Below, piece by piece: positions 15,892 to 21,274 of a stretch of DNA of 21,274 bases (its first letter is position 1; each line of letters opens with the position of its first letter). The DNA is from JANQIV01 sp050117315. Lineage in GTDB: Bacteria > Bacteroidota > Ignavibacteria > Ignavibacteriales > Melioribacteraceae. Made by a program: the position numbers and the translations under genes. The stretch spans positions 1 through 21,274 of the forward strand of contig JASFMY010000124.1 in NCBI GenBank assembly GCA_050117315.1, written 5' to 3'. Under the pieces are notes generated by a model, which was not told the DNA's origin, searched no databases, and saw only the letters and a list, made by a program, of their open reading frames with translations.

Positions 15892-16086
15892 ATATGCTTC
15901 AATTTTTATTAAACATCATATTGAAATATTCAAATACAATTTAATTCCGTGAGTATTTGTACTTATCACCCATCAGTTTTTTTAGCAATAATTCTAAAAA
16001 TTTTTGGTAATTGTACTGATTACATTTGATGAAATATGTTCTAACTTCCCTTCTCAATTTTCAAAATAAAATTTAAGTTTTTAGAT

Positions 16087-16641
16087 ATGAATACAAATAA
16101 TAAAAGATCAATAACTGCATCCTTTTTTCTAGGGTACTTTAAAACATTATCAAGTTACGGGGAAAGATTTTCTCCCACGTTTAACGAGAATAATTCAGAC
16201 CTTAGTTACATAATAAGCTATCTCAATTTTTTCAGAGATGATTTTTATAAAATGATTAATAGTAAGAACGGCAAACTGTTTTTGGATTGGTTTGATCAAA
16301 ACAGCTATTCACTTTGCCGAAATGATCTTTTATTAATTGTTGATTTTATTGAATGCAATTATATTGATATTAATTATGTGAGCCTACTGCTCGGTGAATA
16401 TTTGGCCCTTGTTGATTTTGACAGCCTTGAAATATTTGACAAAACGAAGTTCAGCTTAATTATGAACGAAGTTTTTACTAACCTTGATTTAAAGATAAGC
16501 TGGAAGAAAGTTTTACTGCTGGCTAATGAATTAGATTCCGCTGAGAATGTAGACCAAAAAAATGCAAAAGATTTTATTTTTGCTTCAATGCTAAAAGCCG
16601 TTAATTATAAAGAAATGTATTCTTACACGACTCTAAATTAA
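16087..16641 (+). CDS. Hypothetical protein (184 aa)
   Basis: Not recognised. The protein is acidic to neutral, rich in Phe, Leu, Asp and Asn, and looks wholly helical, with amphipathic segments such as NDLLLIVDFIECNYIDINYVS and WKKVLLLANELDSAE. There is no signal peptide, membrane span or metal-binding motif. The start is ATG 16087. It has no close downstream partner on its strand; the next genes are convergent. Length and single uninterrupted frame support real coding, but function is unknown. Confidence 0.65.
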   Translation: MNTNNKRSITASFFLGYFKTLSSYGERFSPTFNENNSDLSYIISYLNFFRDDFYKMINSKNGKLFLDWFDQNSYSLCRNDLLLIVDFIECNYIDINYVSLLLGEYLALVDFDSLEIFDKTKFSLIMNEVFTNLDLKISWKKVLLLANELDSAENVDQKNAKDFIFASMLKAVNYKEMYSYTTLN

Positions 16642-16707
16642 AGTAATATCACTTCCGGATTTTGATTGGTATGAAGTTTTGGAGGGAAAATAGAAAAGAA
16701 AAAGCAC

Positions 16708-17229
16708 CTAAACTTTACCATCTTCCTTATAAGTAAACCCCCCCAGTAATTCAGCTTTTTCAATGTCCAGTGAGGCTTCATGGGCGTCACCTAAAGCAGA
16801 TTTAGCTTTGGCTCTGTAATAGTAGGCAGTTTCATATTCCGGATTTATCATAATTGCTTTGTTCAAATCAATTTTGGATTTTTCATATTCGGTAAGTTCA
16901 ATGAATAGTTTTGCACGCATCAAATATATTTGTTCGGAACTTGGGTCAAGTTTTATAGCATTTGTTAAATCTTCAACGGCTCCCTTTAAATTTTTAGAAT
17001 ACTGTTTTGCATAGCTTGAGCCGATTAATCTTTCGACCTCATTCGAATAGGCATCTATATCATTATAAAGATCGTCCACTATCCTGTCATCGTAACGATT
17101 TGAAAAGCTTTTTTTGACAAAGTAAAAAATTATTAAAGCTATTAAGACAATCAAAAAAAGAATAATAAATAGGGGATCAATATTAAACATAACAAAAATT
17201 GATCCCCATAAAGGGGAAATAACAATCAT
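16708..17229 (-). CDS. Membrane-anchored TPR protein
   Basis: A 173-aa protein with one N-terminal membrane span (about 18-39, DPLFIILFLIVLIALIIFYF) followed by a basic turn, then tetratricopeptide repeats. Two and a half repeats are visible: AKQYSKNLKGAVEDLTNAIKLDP, then a 34-residue repeat with YLMRAKLFIELTEYEKSKIDL, then NPEYETAYYYRAKAKSALGD. This suggests a scaffold for protein partners at the cytoplasmic membrane. AAGGA six bases before ATG 17229 supports that start; ATG 17190 would shorten it by 13 residues. It starts 31 nt after the Rossmann-fold gene on the same strand, so the two probably share a transcript. Confidence 0.85.
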   Translation of the reverse strand: MIVISPLWGSIFVMFNIDPLFIILFLIVLIALIIFYFVKKSFSNRYDDRIVDDLYNDIDAYSNEVERLIGSSYAKQYSKNLKGAVEDLTNAIKLDPSSEQIYLMRAKLFIELTEYEKSKIDLNKAIMINPEYETAYYYRAKAKSALGDAHEASLDIEKAELLGGFTYKEDGKV

Positions 17230-17260
17230 CAGGTTTCCTTATTTGAGAGAGGAGTATATT

Positions 17261-18961
17261 CTATGCTTTCATCCTTTCACCGCGTTCTTCATCAATAAAC
17301 AACCACCCTACTACTTTCCCGATATCTATGGTTTCAAAGTTGTTCCAATATTTTTTATTGCGGACATGCATTGAACTTGTATCGTTAGGGGGTATTGATT
17401 CAACATCGGAGATTAATTTGTTTATCCTGCTTTGCCAAGCTTTCATGTTTTCAATCCGTAAATCAACCCAGCCATCATGAGCCCACAACTTAATATTTTC
17501 TTCCGATATATCCAACTCGTTATCACCCCTGAAAGGCGGAATTTTGATTTCATCGCTACGTAAAAGATTCTTACCATCCGGCAATAAAACCGGTATGCCG
17601 ATTGATATTATTTCCGAACGGATTTTTGCATTTTCTTTTATAAGCTCGTATATTTTTTCCGAAAGATCCTCTACGGAAGTTTCTACAATATTCTTAAAGT
17701 TTCCGCATACTTCTTTTAATAAATTAATTTCGTGAAGTAACTTTGACAGCCTTGGCGGGCCCAGCAATTCGAAAGCAACGGAATTTTGGTTGTATTCTTT
17801 TTCAAGTTCATCTAATTTTTCTACCGCAGTATGCTGCATGAAACCTGCTCTGTAGGTGGGCTCAAGTGTTGCGTTATCCAGTGCATTTATAATGTCATGG
17901 CCTGTGTTACCGCCTTTGATTTCGTAAATTGCGTCTTCCGCAATTTCTTCCGGGGTCACATATTCCATCTGTCCCTGTGCTGTAATCGCTTCAAATTCAC
18001 CCCTGGAAAAGGTGCCGTTTTCACCTGTGTCAATAAATACCGACTTAAGTGTTGCTCCTGTTTTTTTGAATCGGTCCTCAATTTGAAGTTTTAATTTCCC
18101 GGCTAACGGGACGGCATCTTCAATATTAACATCAAAAAGTTCAATTGCTTTGCCGCGTTTTTTTATTTCGCCGAAATCTATTTTTTTCCAGGCAATTGCG
18201 GCAGTAGGCTTAATCTCTTTAGTTATAGGTCCTTCGGGAGTTCTTCCCATCAAAAATAATAATAAGGTATGCGCCCCTGCTACTGATGATTTGCTTAAAA
18301 GTACTCTTGAAGGCTTCTCTTCACTATGTGTGTAAGGAATATTTAATCCCATTCCGCCTGTACCGCTCGTTCCGATTTTCACATAGCATTCAGTCTTGGC
18401 ATAATTCATTGATGAATATAAGATTTGGATATGCCTTATTAACTGTGGAATGTATTGAGTGCACAAAAGCTTTTCTGTTTCTGCAGCTAGTTCCTCTACA
18501 GGTGCGTTTCGTTCAATTACTTTTTTGATTGTATGGTAAGTTGAATAGAGATCCTGGTATGCAATTCCCGTAGCTGAATTTATGCAGTCGATAATAACAT
18601 CCGGCCTATGCTCGTTAAGTAATTGGTAAATTGATGAAGATTTCAAAACTTCTTCAGTCATTTCTTCCATAACATCTTTTAATAAAATTTTACGCGTCCC
18701 GGGATTGTTTAATAATTCATATCTATTTGAGTCTTTAAATTCGTTCCTAACAAAAATATTTCCCCACCAGGGAATAAAATAATCTTCGGGCAGATTTGGG
18801 AATTCCTGTTTTAAAGAATTTATATGCTCTTCGGTTTCCGATTGTTTTAACGACGTAACAATAATTCTTTTAGGTCTTTCTCTTACTAATTTTCTTGTTA
18901 CAGCGTTGCCTACAAGCCCCCAAGCGCCGAGTACTAATACAGTTTTATTTGCTATGTCCAT
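17261..18961 (-). CDS. Long NAD(P)-binding Rossmann-fold (SDR/epimerase-like) protein
   Basis: A 566-aa soluble protein. The first beta-alpha unit is a clear nucleotide-binding fold: KTVLVLGAWGLVGNAVTRKL with GAWGLVG at 12-18 (extended SDR GxxGxxG). A second strand IIVTSL and a late strand PDVIIDCINSATGIAYQ (120-136) follow, as in epimerase-like enzymes. A Gly-rich loop GTSGTGGMGLNIPYTHSEE and VLLSKSSVAGAHTLLLF lie mid-protein. A classical catalytic YxxxK is not obvious, and the C-terminal 250 residues do not match anything I know, so the reaction is unassigned. It is far longer than the usual 300-350-aa extended SDR. GAGGG four bases before the ATG supports the start. It is the first gene of a pair with the TPR protein. 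Confidence 0.8.
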   Translation of the reverse strand: MDIANKTVLVLGAWGLVGNAVTRKLVRERPKRIIVTSLKQSETEEHINSLKQEFPNLPEDYFIPWWGNIFVRNEFKDSNRYELLNNPGTRKILLKDVMEEMTEEVLKSSSIYQLLNEHRPDVIIDCINSATGIAYQDLYSTYHTIKKVIERNAPVEELAAETEKLLCTQYIPQLIRHIQILYSSMNYAKTECYVKIGTSGTGGMGLNIPYTHSEEKPSRVLLSKSSVAGAHTLLLFLMGRTPEGPITKEIKPTAAIAWKKIDFGEIKKRGKAIELFDVNIEDAVPLAGKLKLQIEDRFKKTGATLKSVFIDTGENGTFSRGEFEAITAQGQMEYVTPEEIAEDAIYEIKGGNTGHDIINALDNATLEPTYRAGFMQHTAVEKLDELEKEYNQNSVAFELLGPPRLSKLLHEINLLKEVCGNFKNIVETSVEDLSEKIYELIKENAKIRSEIISIGIPVLLPDGKNLLRSDEIKIPPFRGDNELDISEENIKLWAHDGWVDLRIENMKAWQSRINKLISDVESIPPNDTSSMHVRNKKYWNNFETIDIGKVVGWLFIDEERGERMKA

Positions 18962-19139
18962 GGGTCCCTCTTATTAAATGATCAAAGAGTCAATGAAGAA
19001 AATTAATGGTTGATAGACTGTCAAACAAGAAAAAAAGATGATGAAGACGTATTTTCTTTCTCAAAATTTCTTAATTATTGCTTATCGGGTTTTGCTTGAT
19101 TACATTTATTGTTTCTTTAAATACAATTTATAAAAAGTA

Positions 19140-19604
19140 ATGAAGATTTGTGAATTAATCAGTCCAGGCAAAATTCTTAGCGGCATTTCCGTAAAAAACA
19201 AAAGTGAAATAATTGATAAACTGGTAGACCTTTTTAAGGAAGACAACAGGGTTATTGATATTGACAAACTTAGAGAATCGGTTCACGAAAGAGAAAAAAT
19301 AATGTCAACAGGGGTTGGAAAGGGTTTTGCCATTCCTCATGCAAAAACCAAAAGTACCAAAGATATTCTCATGGCTTTTGCGAAATTAGATGTCCCTATT
19401 GATTTTGATGCATTGGACGGAGAACCGGTAGACATATTGTTTTTGTTGATAGCGAGGGATACCCAGGTAAGTCAGCATATAAAACTGTTAAGCAGAATTT
19501 CCCGGATGATTAATGAAGAAAAATTTAGGAGAAAAATTTTAAGTGCGGAAGATGCCGGGCAGTTACATGAAATAATTTGCAGCGAAGAAAAAAAATATTT
19601 ATAA
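19140..19604 (+). CDS. PTS EIIA-type (fructose/nitrogen family) phosphocarrier domain protein
   Basis: A 154-aa single EIIA-2 domain (PtsN / fructose-mannitol type). The phosphorylation-site motif is GKGFAIPHAK, with His67 as the expected phospho-acceptor from HPr. REKIMSTGVG lies just upstream, and PVDILFLLIARDTQVSQHIKLLSRISRM matches the conserved C-terminal half. No EIIB, EIIC, HPr or EI gene is in view, so a regulatory (PtsN-like) role is more likely than sugar transport. It is the first gene of a compact operon: 15 nt to the next gene, which overlaps rlmB. The divergent 178-bp upstream region must hold its promoter; no clear motif was seen. Confidence 0.9.
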   Translation: MKICELISPGKILSGISVKNKSEIIDKLVDLFKEDNRVIDIDKLRESVHEREKIMSTGVGKGFAIPHAKTKSTKDILMAFAKLDVPIDFDALDGEPVDILFLLIARDTQVSQHIKLLSRISRMINEEKFRRKILSAEDAGQLHEIICSEEKKYL

Positions 19605-19619
19605 AAATAATATTTTAAT

Positions 19620-20144
19620 ATGCCGTTAAAGAAGCCGCAAAAAGTACCTAAGATTCCTAAAGCACGTAAAAAGAGCGTTGAAGATACTATTAACTCAATC
19701 CCCGCTAAAAAACCAGATAAAATTGAATACACATGCAAAGCTCTTTTCATGTATAACGAGTTAACAAAAACACAGCAATATGTTTTTGCAATTGAGACGG
19801 TTGCAGTGTTTACAAGCTTTGCCTATGAAGTAAGTTTAGATTTTTTTAATGAAAAGGATCAGATATATATTGTTATAAAAGGCTTAAAGGCTTTGCCTAA
19901 TTTGGCTCCGCGTGTAATGCCAGCTAGAACCGATATTGTTTTTGAAAATTTGGTGGGGGAGTACACGGTTAATGTTGTAAAGCAAGACGGTGCAATTAAC
20001 TCCGGGGTTTTTAAGTTCAATATCTACAACAAAGAGATTAAACTTTTGAAAGAATTCAAACCGGAAAAAGAAAACAACCGTTATTTTTGTAAGTTCGAAG
20101 TTGCAGAAAACGAATACACATTTGAAGATAATTTAAATGTCTAA
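19620..20144 (+). CDS. Hypothetical protein with basic N-terminal tail (174 aa)
   Basis: Not recognised. The first 20 residues are a Lys/Pro-rich basic tail (MPLKKPQKVPKIPKARKK), reminiscent of nucleic-acid or ribosome binding. Residues about 35-170 are predicted beta-rich (alternating hydrophobic strands, e.g. AYEVSLDFFNEKDQIYIVIKG and VGEYTVNVVKQDG). No signal peptide. It lies between the EIIA gene (15 nt) and rlmB, with which it overlaps by 8 nt (ATGTCTAA), so it is translationally linked to an rRNA methyltransferase. Confidence 0.75.
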   Translation: MPLKKPQKVPKIPKARKKSVEDTINSIPAKKPDKIEYTCKALFMYNELTKTQQYVFAIETVAVFTSFAYEVSLDFFNEKDQIYIVIKGLKALPNLAPRVMPARTDIVFENLVGEYTVNVVKQDGAINSGVFKFNIYNKEIKLLKEFKPEKENNRYFCKFEVAENEYTFEDNLNV

Positions 20145-20868
20145 AATCATCGGCCGAAAACCCGTTCTTGAAGCTCTTCAATCGGAAGTACAAATTGAAC
20201 AAATTTATATTACCAAGGATGCAAAAGGAGATATAATTCATAAAATATTCTCCTTTGCAAAAAAAGAAAGAATAAAAATCTCTGAAGTACCTTATCAAAA
20301 GATCGACTCAATTTCTGAAAGAAAAAACTCGCAGGGAATTGTTGCAATTACCAGTGGGATAAAATATTCATCAGTTGATGAGATAATCAGCCATTCAAAA
20401 AAATCAACATATCCTTTGATTTTAATTTTAGATACAATTCATGACCCGCATAATGTAGGTGCAATTCTACGTACTGCTGAATGCGCCGGGGTCGACGGAG
20501 TTTTAGTTACAACTCACAACAGCTCGCCGTTAAACGAAACAGTTGAAAAAGTTTCCGCCGGAGCCGTCAACCATTTGAAAATTGCAAAAATCAATAATCT
20601 CGTAAACTCAATTAAAATTTTAAAAGAAGAAAATTTCTGGATAGTCGGTTCACATCTGGACAAAAGTTCAAAAGACTATACCGAATTAGATTATAAGATG
20701 CCTGTTGCTTTGATAGTAGGTAATGAAGAAAAAGGCATCCGCAAACTCACTGCAGAAAACTGCGACTTTCTAGTTCACATCCCGATGAAAGGTAAGATGC
20801 AATCGCTAAATGTTTCAGTTGCTGCCGGAGTTTTATTGTTTGAGATTTTTAGGAATAGGAATATTTAA
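20137..20868 (+). CDS. rlmB: 23S rRNA (guanosine-2'-O-)-methyltransferase RlmB (SpoU/TrmH family)
   Basis: A 243-aa SPOUT-class methyltransferase that, as RlmB, methylates the 2'-OH of G2251 in the 23S rRNA P-loop using SAM. The N-terminal L30e-like substrate domain starts IIGRKPVLEAL. The three SpoU motifs are present: motif 1 DTIHDPHNVGAILRTAECAG (99-118), motif 2 LIVGNEEKGI (192-201) and motif 3 IPMKGKMQSLNVSVAAG (215-231), which form the trefoil knot. Length fits RlmB rather than the shorter TrmL. The ATG at 20137 overlaps the end of the upstream gene by 8 nt. A related TrmH-family rRNA methylase specificity cannot be excluded from sequence alone. Confidence 0.92.
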   Translation: MSKIIGRKPVLEALQSEVQIEQIYITKDAKGDIIHKIFSFAKKERIKISEVPYQKIDSISERKNSQGIVAITSGIKYSSVDEIISHSKKSTYPLILILDTIHDPHNVGAILRTAECAGVDGVLVTTHNSSPLNETVEKVSAGAVNHLKIAKINNLVNSIKILKEENFWIVGSHLDKSSKDYTELDYKMPVALIVGNEEKGIRKLTAENCDFLVHIPMKGKMQSLNVSVAAGVLLFEIFRNRNI

Positions 20869-21274
20869 TATTTATATGTGAACATTTATTGACGTTATCC
20901 GTATATTCCATTATTCAGTTATTCTTATTATGGAACAGAAAAAAATAATAACAAAAAACCATTTCAACCGAATCATTCGGCAACAAAACGGCTTGGATAT
21001 TTAAGTTATACGGGACATTAACTTCTGCTTGATAATAAAAATCAATAATATCTCTTAAAAGAGGTAAGGGATATGCCATTAAATAAGAAACTGAAAGACC
21101 GTTATATTGCTTTACAACACGTTTAGAATTCTTGCCAAGAAACGACGAACCATGGATAATTAGGGATTGCTGAAGTTCTCAGATGCAAAATTCAAACCTA
21201 TGTTGCTTATGGCACAAAGCTCTCAGTGTATAAGCCATTTTTCTAAGCTTTAGAGAATTCTTGATAAAAAGAAA
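20869..21274. other. Right-edge region with no supported gene
   Basis: About 406 bp with stops in all frames at short intervals. Small structures only: TTCCAT/ATGGAA arms (20906-20935) and a perfect CCGAAT-C-ATTCGG hairpin (20968-20980). A GAGGTAAGGG sequence at 21061-21070 sits just before an ATG at 21073, but the frame ends after 17 codons (21126). GAATTCTTG recurs at 21126-21134 and 21255-21263. It could be a decayed gene or an untranslated leader for something beyond the edge; nothing is assignable. Confidence 0.4.

Noticed and set aside
21073..21126. 17-codon ORF with a good purine-rich leader near the right edge
   Set aside because: Too short, followed by further stops in the same frame, and with no recognisable product; kept only as a remark on the right-edge region.

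Overview
This is an AT-rich bacterial chromosomal segment, complete through its middle and cut at both ends. Several features point to the Bacteroidota/Ignavibacteriota side of the tree: a long two-domain FtsX/MacB-type permease with no ATPase beside it, Bacillus-length PurL, Shine-Dalgarno sequences on only some genes, and a long NAD-binding protein. No rRNA, tRNA or marker gene is present, so this placement is an inference. No complete insertion sequence, integrase, CRISPR array or tRNA was seen.

Layout. (1) 1-2205, minus strand: a very AT-rich accessory-looking cassette with a 68-codon lysine-rich ORF, a 636-aa protein with an HEISH zinc-peptidase motif, and the start of a third gene running off the left edge. 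(2) 2470-7055, plus strand: purL, a YihY/BrkB membrane protein and a beta-CASP metallo-beta-lactamase nuclease, tightly packed, with a 35-codon ORF bridging the last two. A lipoprotein with a Kre9/KNH-like domain follows. (3) 7573-7953: a structured intergenic stretch with a terminator for each strand, between the lipoprotein and a convergent 804-aa FtsX-type permease. (4) 10774-13630, plus strand: an ammonium transporter whose frame breaks near its C-terminus. The sequence then continues, in another frame, into a HAMP-like region, a coiled coil and a methyl-accepting chemotaxis (MCP) signalling domain. An orphan C-terminal arm of a second MCP follows. (5) 13736-15180, minus strand: a TerB-like gene, a DUF985 cupin gene interrupted by one in-frame TGA, and a macrodomain gene. 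(6) 15460-16641, plus strand: two unrecognised small genes. (7) 16708-18961, minus strand: a 566-aa Rossmann-fold protein followed by a membrane-anchored TPR protein. (8) 19140-20868, plus strand: a PTS EIIA-like protein, a basic unknown protein and RlmB in one compact operon.

The housekeeping parts (purL, rlmB, RNase J-like nuclease) are ordinary. The main points of interest are the left-edge HEXXH cassette, the Amt-MCP ammonium-sensor fusion with its broken frame, three coding lesions within about 3.5 kb (10.8-14.8 kb), the shared stem sequence at two convergent gene ends, and the hairpin-rich intergenic stretch after 7572.
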